Source: Leguminivora glycinivorella (taxonomy: Eukaryota; Arthropoda; Insecta; Lepidoptera; Tortricidae). From it: a DNA stretch of 64,000 nucleotides. The stretch lies in contig NC_062980.1 in assembly GCF_023078275.1 (NCBI RefSeq), forward strand, positions 9,132,783 to 9,196,782, written 5' to 3'. The position numbers were made by a program, and so were the translations under genes. The notes beneath the pieces are model-generated. The model did not search any database and was not told where the DNA came from. It saw only the letters and a list, made by a program, of their open reading frames with translations. Shown here piece by piece: positions 34,954 to 46,411 of this stretch. Numbering within the stretch: the stretch's first letter is position 1; each line of letters begins with the position of its first letter.

Positions 34954-35589
34954 GATGTCGCGCCAACACTTGGAAAAAGCGGGTTTTCGACAACTACCAA
35001 TAAGATTTTAGACATTCAAAAATCTTCAATAATACTCAACTGTTTCGGTCGCACTCGTTCAAATATAGGATAGGATTGGTATGAGCGAGACGGTCAGGAG
35101 ATTGATTGTCAACATGATATCTATCATAAACACCGTTCGAAATGGCCTCATTAAAATCTAAATTTTAAATATATTGAAAGTAATATTACTAATCATTGAC
35201 GTCACGCTCAAAATGAAAGAGATAGAAAATTTGACAGTATGGTACTCTTTTGCATGATTGTCATAATTCAAAATAAGAACGATGGCTTGCGTTGTAAACA
35301 GGGACTGAAACATGATACGGGCCCCTAGCGTCATCTATATACTTTTCACTATATCACTTGTAATGCCGTTGAACTACCGCGTGCGTATTTAAAAAAAAAA
35401 CGACATTTTTATTCAAATGACACTCTTAGTGACATCTAGTGACATAGATTTACGGCTGCCAACGGGGTACGGTATTTAGTATGGACTCTGCTGGTCCTTT
35501 ATAATCGTCCTTGCTTTAAAGTAAGTACTTAACTTAATAAAACTTAAATTAATTATTTCACTTTGTTTCCAAATGCGAATTCACACATG

Positions 35590-35830
35590 AAGTCCCGTGT
35601 GGTGTCGAGTTAAAAATTTGACCACCCCTTTTCCTCCCGTGGGTGTTGTAGAAGTCGACTGTGAGACAATTGTGGTGTGAGCGATGCGTTAGCATTCTAT
35701 TACTGCAATATCATTATTCCGGTTTCTTTCAACCCCTCCATTGCTAAGAGTGACACTGAAACTTTAACCAGTTTCAAGTGCTCTATCTTCTTCTTTCGGG
35801 AACACAGGCGTGAGTTTATATATGTGTGTG
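35590..35830 (+). mobile_element. SINE, TGTA-tail family, longer copy
   Basis: Shares CCCGTGGGTGTTGTAGAAGT and GGTTTCTTTCAACCCC, and the ACAGGCGTGA tail region, with the copy at 8730-8851, extending further 5' than that one. It is diverged. Confidence 0.6.
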
Positions 35831-36387
35831 AAAAGGACAATAGAATATACTCAATTTGTGAGAAACATGCCAAAAATAAGTTTTTTTTAGATACCATGAA
35901 TTGAGTAGATTGGGCCATTTTTGCTATAATAATATTATGCGATTAACTAATGTCTTGGTAATTATTAATTAATTTCAGGAACTCCTGTACCTTCATCAAT
36001 GCATTTGCTTTAAAAGATTGTATTAACTAGAGCTTCCCCACCGGATTAACCGAATCCAACATTTGGAACGGATAGGATGAATAGCTTCGGACAAACAGAC
36101 GGCACTAATCACAACAGCACACAATGCTATTGTTTATTTCATTATCCGGACACGGAAACTGTACCGCCCTGGCTGGGTGGTCGAAGACAACCTGGGAATC
36201 TTACATGTCGTTCTCATAGATGGATAATAGTAATAGGTCACCACTACCTAATAGCTAATAGCGATGTTTTGCTAAAGCAAAGATTAAAGTTCGGATGCGT
36301 GAGCAAAACTGGGCACTAGGACGGATGCGTCGGACTCGTGGCTAAGCTTAACAATACATAAATTAATTTATCGTAAGCTCAATGGTC

Positions 36388-36484
36388 GTAAGGGGCCAGA
36401 TAGCTCAAACCTTAAACACCTTAAAAGGAGAGATGGGTTATCCCTTACACCCTTGATATTTGAGCTAGGTACCTTGCCCCTTAC
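36388..36484. mobile_element. Small MITE-like inverted repeat
   Basis: Ends GTAAGGGGC and GCCCCTTAC, with AGCTCAAA/TTTGAGCT as a second inverted pair inside. 97 bp, no coding capacity. Confidence 0.5.
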
Positions 36485-36826
36485 AGTTTTGAACCTAATA
36501 ACTACTAGAACAAGATCTTTCACAGGCGATTAAGACACTGGCGTCTCATAGGATAACAAAACGCTCTAAAAGTTTGTTATATGTAAGCCGAAACATCCGC
36601 AAAGAAATAAAGAAAAGTGAAAAACGGCTCTTGATCACTATGTGGATGATCATTGCCGACTGCCGACTGAGAAACCGAAACATACTCCATAACAGCAAAT
36701 CACACAGCCACCGTCATATCACACCATATACTTTCTTTTTGCGGTCCTAGCGGTCCTAGCGAGATCGACTAGGTAGGTATAAGAGCATCACACTTCTTAA
36801 ACTGCGCTACTGCAAGTGCTGGCTCT

Positions 36827-37063
36827 TTAGATAGATTATCCACGATACCTTCATCATCCTCCTATCCTCCGAAGGATAACTAGGCGTTATTGGATTTAGT
36901 CCGGTTTCCTCACGATGTTTTCCTTCACCGAAAAGCGACTGGCAAATATCAAATGACATTTCGCACATAAGTTTCGAAAAACTCATTGGTACGAGCCGGG
37001 GTTCGAACCCGCGACCTCCGGATCGTAAGTCGCACGTACTTACCGCTAGGCTACCAGCCTTCT
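36827..37063 (-). mobile_element. tRNA-derived SINE, 237 bp, with 21-bp target duplication
   Basis: On the minus strand the head reads GGTAGCCTAGCGGTAAG (A-box-like) and later GGGTTCGAACCCC (B box), the internal RNA polymerase III promoter of a tRNA-derived SINE. The tail contains GGAGGATGATGAAGG. The flanks repeat GCTACTGCAAGTGC then GGCTCT at 36806-36826 and 37064-37084 with one mismatch, a 21-bp duplication. The tRNA-like part lacks a foldable complete cloverleaf, so it is not a functional tRNA gene. Confidence 0.82.
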
Positions 37064-37084
37064 GCTACTGCAAGTGCGGGCTCT

Positions 37085-39505
37085 AAATTATAAATCATAC
37101 CTATTAAAATTTAAATACTTTCAGAAGGCATCCCTTCAAACGTTACTATATCTGCTACCACCCACAATTTAAAAGTTGAAGCACAAGTACTTGACAGGAA
37201 GCACTTGAACCCCAGCACACTCCAGCCACTCGAGATTACTGTAACACCTTAAATAGATTTAATCTGCCCCTAGTTGCTTGATCTGACCACTTGAAAGATA
37301 CAATTATGCTTTGAACTTGAACTACGCTACTTTGATAAACAGTTTAATGCTAAACAATGTTAAGTGTATTATTTTAAGAGAAATGTAAGCTGAATTCTAC
37401 GTGGATATAGATACCTATTTTCAGGACTTATACGATACGATAACATAGGGCATATCAGAGTATGTCAATTTCTGACATCGATCCATAGTCGGAGCGGAGG
37501 GTACTATAGAAAAGACATGACATGAAAAATAAATATATTTCAAATGTTATATATACTTATAGTATTTTGATATTCAGTTTATAATCTTATGCTTGGAGTA
37601 CAAATTCCGCAAAGGTATTTAAATGTCCGATCCTACTCAAACTGATCAGAGTACAGTATGTCGCCTACGTAACAACGTGTCCCTCCCATTGTAATTATAT
37701 ATGCACTTATAAGACAAATGACAAGTACCCTATCACAGCTAGCACCGCGTGGAATGTGCGTAGGAGTGGTACACCATAGTAGTAGAATGCGTTGGTCAGG
37801 CGCAACTCAGGTTCAGGCATTGCCACGGTCACATAATTTGATTTTGAGAATTAACTGCGTAACCTAATAAATTTCAGTAGATGTATGTATAAACCACAAG
37901 GACGGCTACTACCACTTTAAAACTGGCATATGCGAACGTGAACCCATGTAAATAACTTATAAATCGCGGGCCAGGCGAAAAATTCGTCAAACCTATAGGA
38001 TACGATGAACCGTTGTGGAATTCAGTTACCGCTCCATATGTATGGAGACCACCTCCATACCAAAGGTGGGTTGTGGAATGGCAGCCATTAAAATACGTAA
38101 AAAAATCGATTCAGTCATCGTGTATTAGTTTAAACGCAAGTTGTAGAATGTTATTTAATTAGACGTCAGAAATATGTCCATTTGACACTGCTAAGGCAGC
38201 CGTAGTAGAGCCACTAGAGGCTCAGTTTGCTTAGTCAAAAGTTCAAAACGATTCAAAGAAAATATTATTTTGGTTGCAATGCGACCTACTTACAATGGTG
38301 CTACATCATTACTTTCATGGCGCCGCCATTCTAGACGGTTGATATCAGAGTAATGAGATACGTATGTAGATGAGTTCCTGCTGCGAACAATGTCATATTA
38401 CAACTATCCGATGCATCTGCCGAATGCACAGATATGTGAGTAGGATTCATCGAACAGTTAAGCAAGCAACAAATGGTTGTAAAAACCATTGGGAGTTTAT
38501 CGATCCGACTACAAAGGGATATAATATTTTTATTGATGCATAAATTACGCCTCAGATGTTAGGTAATACTAGCCGGTATTTATATTGTAGCTACTTTTAA
38601 GTGGAACAGTTCCAGCAGCTATGAAGTGGGGCTTAAACTCTCACTATAGATATCGACGCTGAACCCTGCTTATAGTCGCTGAAGTCATAGCTCGCAAATA
38701 AAGATTCAGGGGCCAGGGGTCGTAGACAAGAGACCAACCCTTCATGCTCTATAGTGTATGTCTCTCTATCATACTTTTGATTAGTGTAAAACAGAGAGAT
38801 AACTACGATACTTTACGAAGGGTGAATACTTGTCCATCTCTAAGCGCCCAGTTATATTTATCACTGCAAAAATCGCGGCATCAGCAGAGGCATTACAAGG
38901 ACTGCGTCAGAAGCATAGCTTACTTGACCAAACGCAGCTTTTGCACTGGATCTTATTACAGTCCCGCAAAATTAGCCAGACACTGGATCGGTGTGGGAAC
39001 GTACCCATAAACGTCGCGGCGCGTTCTTTATGACTTCTTGTTATGCAGGGCCGCCCGCCGCTAAACATTTACGTCCAATTGCGCCCCTTATAGCAGTTCT
39101 AAGTTTACTTTTGTAATGCCTAAGTACTTACAGGACTAGGTATTGTGGACGCGAGTCCCGAAATACAAACAGGTAATGATAGCTCCTGATGAATATTTTT
39201 AGTTCTATCTAGATACATTGACAGTTAGATACGGCGCAAGTGTTGTTTTGAATGTCAAAATTCTATGAAATTATGCTGTTTCGGGCGCTATCAATATCGC
39301 TGTCTAATTAGCTTGTTATAAGTTAGGTATTTAAAAAAAAGTACTACAGTAGCAATGAATTCTATATTTTACGAAAAAGGTTCAAAAATCTGTGTACAGT
39401 ATAACGAAATGACATAAGATGAATTTTGTAAACTATATACTATACTACTTACCTACTGACTATTGTTTTGAATATACCTAAAATTCAATCCTATGTTAAA
39501 AATTA
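37085..39505. other. No gene seen
   Basis: Anonymous sequence; a 19-bp match to the MITE at 31134 lies at 38793-38811. No exon or RNA gene is recognised. Confidence 0.35.
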
Positions 39506-39645
39506 ACCCCCTTATTCATTAAACGTTCTCTGCAGTTATCAAGCCGATAAAGTTCGTTGGTCCCTTTCCGACGTATTGGTGTGATAGAAAGGGACAAACG
39601 AACTTTATCGGTTTGATGAAAGTGAACGTTCATGAATAAGGGGGT
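39506..39645. mobile_element. MITE, 140 bp
   Basis: Ends ACCCCCTTATTCAT and ATGAATAAGGGGGT. The arms continue through ACGTTC and GATAAAGTTCGTT with small differences, about 55 bp each. No coding capacity. Confidence 0.75.
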
Positions 39646-40175
39646 GTATATCATATGTTAAAGATTAAATACGTACCAAATGCTTAAATATGCATGCCAA
39701 AAAATTTCCTCCCACACAGGAAAACTGCAACTTACCTGAAAAAAAAATAGACAAATTTTATATATCGCCGTATCAATATTAACATTATTTTCAGTACAGA
39801 TGGTGTTTTTTTTTACTCACTAGTGCGAGAAGTGGTTCACTATTGAGTTATTGACACACTGAACGTGAACGTCCCCTATCAATGTAAATTTAAGCAGTTA
39901 TAATGAAACTCGAAGTTGTGACACAAATTATCACGTCCAAAGGGCAGTGGCATCACAAGGAGCGTCTAAAATTACAACCAGTTCTCATAATCAGATGGCT
40001 AATGAAATTCGTCGAGTATTGTCTAAACTGATTGACCTCGTGGCAAATAGGGCGGCTACCTAATTGATTAGGTAGGTAAGTATTCTCTACTTATACTTAT
40101 TTGGATTTGTAACAACCATGATTCTATGTTTGAGATTGTTAGTTGGTCGAAATAAATGAACGAGGGTGCGGTGTG
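39646..40175. other. No gene seen
   Basis: Anonymous AT-rich sequence. Confidence 0.35.
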
Positions 40176-40434
40176 CTGATGACGGGAGGACTTACGGAAC
40201 TAACTTGTTCCGTCTATTGTCCTTTGAGTCGTCGGCAACCCGAACCCTCCTTGTTAACACTCCTTTTTGCTGTGTACTTAACACAGCAAAAGGGAGTGTA
40301 CAAGTTTCTAATGGGGTGGCAACGCGCATGCGACACTGTTTGAGTTGCAGGCGTCCATAGGTTACGGTGACCGCTTTACATCAGGCGGACCGTATACTTG
40401 TTTGCCACCGACGTAGTATAAAAAAAAAATGAAA
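40176..40434 (+). mobile_element. Retroposon 3' region ending in A-tail
   Basis: A 259-bp block that includes TGTCCTTTGAGTCGTCGGCA, GGGGTGGCAACGCGCATGCG and a close of CATCAGGCGGACCGTATACT followed by an A9 tail. It shares its end with 21978-22062. From memory it is a common lepidopteran LINE/SINE 3' region. An internal hairpin (TTTTTGCTGTGT/ACACAGCAAAA) is present. Confidence 0.55.
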
Positions 40435-41693
40435 AATAAATTGAGAATAAATTTCATCCTTGTTTTTGTAGTCGGATATAACAGTTATATACAGGCCACA
40501 AAGTACATTTTTGTAATTTATTAGCTCATTGTAAAGAACATATTGATCTGTAAAGGCATTTCAAGTAACCCAAAATATTCTTAACATGTTGTTTAAAACT
40601 GGTCACACCTTGTATGACGTAGGCGTGGGTGAGATTAAAGTTTCGTTCATGGCAGCTGGCAGTTGATTGACTAACGTTTCGTAAAGAAGAGTAATGCCTG
40701 TTGATATAATAACCCCTTATACTTTAATCTAAAGTGTTTTCCCGCTTATCATTGGGCCATTAATTACAGTTGTTTCTGATGTACGCCTACATATAATCGT
40801 ACTCGATAGTTCCACCAACATAATTATTGTAATTGATTTAAATTTAATAATGGTAGGGTAGAGATTGTATCGCGTACTCGTCGTGTAAACATTACAAATT
40901 GTATGTTAACCTCTGTGGAGCCGCGATAGTTGATCTGATAGTGCGGAGATTCGGCGGCCGGCTTTGTTCCGACGTTTATCTTACAGTTTAAATCGCTTTA
41001 TATTAGTATTGTTTAGATTTAGATGCACCAAGACTCCCCAACACAAAGTTTACATAAATAAAAAAATATGATATGATCTACCATCGCAGTATAATGTTAC
41101 ACTTTATAACAAATATGTAGGTACATGTTTTCTATAACAGCCATCAAAATGGAATCAAAATGAGTATCATATTACTGTAGCCTATTACACGGGTGTCCCA
41201 CAAACCGAATGCCTTCCACACATCCGCTGGGATTAAGCTCTTTTTAGTTATTTTTTCACGGTACACCCATGGCATTATGGTAGCCGTAATAAGCCTGGCG
41301 GGATGAAAGACGCCATTTATGGCCGACGCGGTGTAGAGTTACAAACGACTACCAAACATATTTAAGGGAAACAGCTGTTCCTTATTATGGACATTTGTTT
41401 ATAGTAAACCTAATTTAAATATTTGCTTGTAACTATTAACGACCCGTCGGTGAATAAACATGGGCGTGAGAATCGTCGCGTATCAAAGAAGCTGCCCTCA
41501 TCTGTCAGTATTTAAATAACTAGAAACTGCGACATGCTGTCTCGCCTTCTCGTACCTTTCAAGAACACCGTACCAACAGAGTTTCTCTTTAAGTATATAA
41601 ATTACTCTTGTAGATAGGGTAGGTAATGATTATGCCTGTCAAGCCGAAAGTTTCAGATTTGAATCCCGGGAAGGGTATTTACTTGTGTAATTA
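40435..41693. other. No gene seen
   Basis: Anonymous sequence with no recognised feature. Confidence 0.35.
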
Positions 41694-41808
41694 AGGCCTG
41701 ACCAGAAAATATTATGATTATTGTCAGGAGGGTGCTGGCGCTGTTATTCTGATGTAGGTATGCGGTGACAGCTCTGTATTGTATAAAAAAATTGTTCTGG
41801 TCAGGCTT
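41694..41808. mobile_element. MITE, 115 bp
   Basis: Ends AGGCCTGACCAGAA and TTCTGGTCAGGCTT. The interior lacks coding capacity. A TA/TTA duplication is possible but not certain. Confidence 0.65.
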
Positions 41809-43090
41809 TACCACATATTTGCTCCTGAGGTCATGGTCTCAAGGTGTTATATTAGGCAAGTAGGTATACGGTACGTAAAATATCATTGTCTGAACGAGTA
41901 CCTAAAAATACACGCCCTTCTTGATGCATGGATCTTAGTCAATTCCTATAATATTTAGATAACTCAACACTTAACCCAGTTGCAAATTTACCTGAAATAG
42001 AATACTCCGAGAACACCAGCATTGTTTATTACGCCACGAGGACGACGACCCTCGGCTCGTAAAACTTACGATCAAGGAAATTCGCAGTCAAAACAAACTA
42101 TACCCCTATACGTAGGTACATATCAACGAATAGCAGAACGAATACCATCTCTATTGCTTTGGTTTTATATCTTACTTTAATATCTGTAGATTCTGGAAAA
42201 GTTTCAGGAAAAGTGTTCCTTTTGTGACGCTGCAGTTTTTATGGATTTTTATGGATGAGACCACTTCAGATTGAGAATACTCATTACAGAGGTATGTCTA
42301 TATTATACGAGACCAAAAGATAATATGTGGCGTTACATGCCTGAAGGGTCCTTAAGAAGCATATGTAATTATGCAATAAGACGGACTTTTTATCAGAATT
42401 TATTTAATATTTATTTAACACAATTTATGATACAAAAGGCGAACTTAGTGCTACATGTCTTTCTCAACCAGTCAACCTTTAGGTCACACAAAAAAAAAAA
42501 TGATGCGGAGACTGCCGGGGTATGAGAAAACACTAAAGACTAGATTTACCACTCGAAATGGTGGAATTTCAGAGGGAAAGGATTTTCTTACTCTTAGCAT
42601 AAGGGCCCTTATAATACGGAGAACCACATTTAGTTAAGTTACGTACATATATTTAAATATTGTCTGGGATTGTAAGTAGAATGGAGTGTAATGGAGTTAT
42701 CCATCTTAGAAATTAAATCGCCCACACGTTTCTATCCCATATATTAGCTGTCAGGTACGCTAGGCCCAGCTTGCCGAGATAATCATGTTTGAGCTTGACT
42801 CTAATAAGCTAAGATAGATATAACATGAAGGAAGGTATAGTTAATTTCTCATGCAATAGGTATGAGCTAACTCTAGGACGAAACAGGAGTAAAAATGTTA
42901 TATCATCTTATTAGTACCTACATACAGACCTACAGTCGCTCTTTTTTTAGTGTTTGAATAGTAAGTAAAGTTAAGTAGTTATAATCTAGTCTGATAATAA
43001 TGAAAAACTCAACCTACTCAATCGATTGTCTTCTGTTTACAGATGTCTTCTGTTTTCATAAGAAATTGAATTTCGTGAAAAGAAAGCATA

Positions 43091-43143
43091 ATGCCAAGAA
43101 AAAAGACCCTAAGTCGAGAGAAAAGGAAAAAATACAAAAACAG
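43091..43143 (+). CDS. Possible isolated first exon of a basic protein
   Basis: ATG followed by a highly basic reading (MPRKKTLSREKRKKYKN) ending at CAG followed by GTATAG, a weak splice donor. Such basic N-termini occur in proteins of mobile elements and chromatin proteins, but no downstream exon was identified. It may well be chance. Confidence 0.15.
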
Positions 43144-43599
43144 GTATAGTTAGCTAATGTAATTTACTTCGTAAAAGTATAATGTAGACAGCTTAATATG
43201 TATAAGCTTTGCACACTGTAGGTAATCGCAACTTAGCGGTATTATATTTGTAAGTCCATCATTTCTGACTAATCCGATCGATCGCCGAGTCGATCGAATA
43301 CAAATGCATTATTGTTATTCAAATGATAAATAATCAAAAACGTGCTATCAATATATTATTTAATAGCCTTCATATGGAGTCTTTTAAACTTTATGGTTCT
43401 ACCGACCGTTGCATGAACAATATTTTCAACCTTACCGCAAGTAATAAAACCAGTATTTTATGTGTCCCGTGTGTAGTATAGAAGTTATCATTTAACATGA
43501 CCAGTTTGGTGCGAATAGTAGGTATACAAATTATCTCTTTGCTTTAAAACATATATAGAAGATCGATTACTATGGGATCAGGCTCAAGGGGTGGACAGG

Positions 43600-43866
43600 C
43601 CATGATCTCAAAGGTTGAAAGAGTCCCCCCGCGTGGGCCGCGTGGTGACAGGTTAAGAAATTCACCTCCCCATTTTCTCCTGTGATTGTCATGGAAGTTG
43701 AATGTGAACTATGGGTCAATTAGGGTGTGGGCGATGAGCTAACAACCGCCATTCCTGGAATATCACAGTTTCGTTCTCTTTCAACATCTAATTGTTACAG
43801 TGGCACTGAAACTTGAGCTTGAGCTTGAGCAGTTGTGGGAATACAGGCGTAAAATGTATGTACCTA
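43600..43866 (+). mobile_element. SINE, TGTA-tail family, longest copy
   Basis: Contains CATGGAAGTTGAATGTGAAC, ATCACAGTTTCGTTCTCTTT, GTGGCACTGAAACTTGAG and ATACAGGCGT, then ATGTATGTA. It aligns with 35590-35830 over its length and with 8730-8851 in its 3' third. The 5' limit is approximate. Confidence 0.6.
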
Positions 43867-44167
43867 TGAGCTATTTTGACCTCCATTGCGTCCTTTGAAT
43901 CTAGTAGCCTACAGTATCAGTAGTCCGGTTGGTCGATATGTAGTTTTAATTTAAACATTCCTCAACTTCTTTAAAATCCAATAAGAATGGAACTCGTAAA
44001 GAACGTTTGTTATGTCTGGTTCTGAATGAATAGCCGTATTTTCTTTGTAAAAGTTACGTCATTAAATTGAAGTATGCCTAAAATTCTAAGTAGCTGTTTC
44101 CAATACCCGTTATTGAATTACGGAGGATATATATTTTATAGCAGGAAACTAATAAAACACCGTAAAA

Positions 44168-44412
44168 ATCCATACTAATATTATAAAGGTGTGTGTCTGT
44201 CTGTCCGTCTTTCACGGCAAAATGGAGCGATGAATTGACGTGATTTTTTAAGTGAAGATAGTTGAAAGGTAGGAGAGTGACATAAGCTACTTTTTGTCTT
44301 TTTCTAACCCCCCTCCCCCACAATACCCTAAAATGGGAGCGGGGGAGGAAATTTGTTTGGAGCATTCCGAATTTTCGAATTTAACGCGAGCGAAGCCGTG
44401 GGCAAAAGCTAG
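44168..44412 (-). mobile_element. RTE/SINE-like retroposon
   Basis: Minus-strand relative of 34356-34594. The plus strand reads ATCCATACTAATATTATAA at the left and GAAGCCGTGGGCAAAAGCTA at the right, with AGCTACTTTTTGTCTTTTTC inside. Confidence 0.7.
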
Positions 44413-45433
44413 TATGACATAAATCCATACATATCTATTTGGACATAGGTAGATTAGGTAGAGTAATATTATTTTGCTTTAATACGTAATAATATGGTTG
44501 TTCCGTCGTTTCAAACAATGTTTCAAATAAAAAATAAAGCTAATATTAAGTACTTACAGCTGACTGAACTTCCGAGTCAATTTGAATAGAGTCCTACCCC
44601 TTATTTGAGGAGAGCTGTTAATACTTACTCGTATAAAATAAGTTGAGGACTATTTTCAACAATACTTAAGAGTACTTACTAGGTAGGAACCTACTTGATG
44701 CCACATGCTAGTAGGTGTAGATACCTACTAACCGATAGCTATGTCACAATAAATGTGATTTCACTAAACCATTAAGGTACATGCATAATTGCCCGCAAGA
44801 CGCGCAAGACGCGCCCCAAGCGACGCGTCGTCTTGCGTTCTTCCTAAACAAAATGTACTGAGGAGACGTTTCTTAAATTACACTCGGGCGGCGCGGCGCT
44901 GACGTCCTTTCCGCGTTTTAAGACATGCGTCGCCTGAGTGTGGGTTGCCGCTTAGCTGCCGCTCAAGTTTACCTTGACCTCTTCAGCTTCACGCACTTCC
45001 AATAAAATCACAAGCCCCGTTAAATATGTTAATTCCCGTTTAATCTAGTAATTACGTACGCGTACTGGTAATTGCGTCGGCCACACAGGTTGATAATCGC
45101 TCGCGATGTCTCTGGGCGTGCTCGCCCGCCCCGAGCGGGTCGTACCGCCCATCGAATCTATATTTTATTAATAAAATACCATTATTGATTAAAGGTATAT
45201 TGCATTTGAGATTTAGAATGCTATTAACGTATGTAAGTATTGATCGAAAATTGTTTAAGATGATAAAAAAGTACACACGCAGAAGATCAACTTAAAGAAA
45301 ACCATCTTCACTTTAAGGATAGGTAACTCATCGTAGACCGGGACGAGTCGATGTGTTCATTTTTTTAGGACACGTGATAACTCGGAAAATACGTGATAAT
45401 TAAAAAAAACTACCTTTCTAATTCTACTGTTAA
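44413..45433. other. No gene seen
   Basis: Anonymous; a GC-rich stretch at 44795-44960 (GCAAGACGCG repeats) could be a decayed MITE. Confidence 0.3.
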
Positions 45434-45446
45434 TCAGTTATCGTAG

Positions 45447-45658
45447 CATTTTTATATTAAAGGAAAAAATGGCAAAATTTACGCTTCCGGCAGGACTTGA
45501 ACCCGCACCATTTTTGCAATCCGTGCAAAAATGCGTAGCTCAATTGGTAAGAGCATTGCACGGATTGCAAAAATGGTGGCGTAAATTTTTCCACTTTTTC
45601 CTTTAATATAAAAATGTTTAGAATCGTTAGCAGACGTTTCTGCTTAATAAAAATTAAT
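45447..45658 (+). mobile_element. tRNA-like snap-back SINE with 13-bp target duplication
   Basis: Flanked by TCAGTTATCGTAG at 45434-45446 and 45659-45671. The plus strand holds a tRNA 5' half, GCGTAGCTCAATTGGTAAG (A box), at 45533-45551. The minus strand of the left arm holds the complementary tRNA 3' half with B-box-like GGGTTCAAGTCC (45489-45506). Both arms share TGCACGGATTGCAAAAATGG and CCTTTAATATAAAAATG in opposite orientation. The T-arm is missing from the plus-strand copy, so neither strand has a complete tRNA. A unique 3' end to 45658 follows. Confidence 0.78.
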
Positions 45659-45671
45659 TCAGTTATCGTAG

Positions 45672-46218
45672 GTTCTCATTACGGAGTGCAATAAAATACA
45701 CATACACATTTGTAATCCATTGTGGAACGTTTCCCTTCACTCACATTTTCCGTCTATCACTAGTCAAACTATTCAAAGCACAATACTTATGTAACATGTG
45801 GACCGATCAGCTGCTCGGAAACCGTTCAGCGTATTACGCGGACCACTGCACCCAGTAATTGAACGGGCCCAGCAATTTCGTACACCTCTATTGTCCACAA
45901 TTGAGGCCCGATTAACTTTGAGAACCTGTTCATTTAAAGCATCACCATCTGATATAATGTAATATACAACAATTTAATCGTTTAAGTTTTTTGGAAATAC
46001 CCGCGCTGATCGGGGTCATTGACATTACTATTGATAAGATCGACAATGCGATGAAATGCCACGAAATATCTTCTCGCTATATGAACTAAACGAAAAATCT
46101 CTCAAAAGCAAAAAAGGAAAATATTTATGTGGTGTTTCTCGATGAAATATTTAAGCAACATTTGCCACCGTCTTCTAAACTTTGTGAACCATATTACAGT
46201 TACTAGTAGGTGTTCACC
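45672..46218. other. No gene seen
   Basis: Anonymous AT-rich sequence. Confidence 0.35.
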
Positions 46219-46411
46219 ATCCATACTAAATTACTAATATATTATAAATGGGAAAATGTATGGTCTGTTTGTTTGTCCGTCTTTCACGACCAAACGCAGC
46301 GACGAATTGACGTGATGTTTTAAGTGGAGATCTATAGTTGAAAGGATGGAGAGTGACATAGGCTACTTTTTGTTTTTTTCTAACGCGTGCGAAGCCGTGG
46401 GCAAAAGCTAG
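46219..46411 (-). mobile_element. RTE/SINE-like retroposon
   Basis: Minus-strand relative of 34356-34594 and 44168-44412. The right end GAAGCCGTGGGCAAAAGCTA is shared with 44168-44412. Confidence 0.7.

Noticed and set aside
36827..37063. Functional tRNA gene on the minus strand
   Set aside because: A and B boxes are present, but the body has a SINE tail and target duplication, and no complete cloverleaf was found.
45533..45600. Functional tRNA gene
   Set aside because: The plus-strand copy has D-arm sequence but no T-arm or matching acceptor stem; it is part of a retroposed hairpin.
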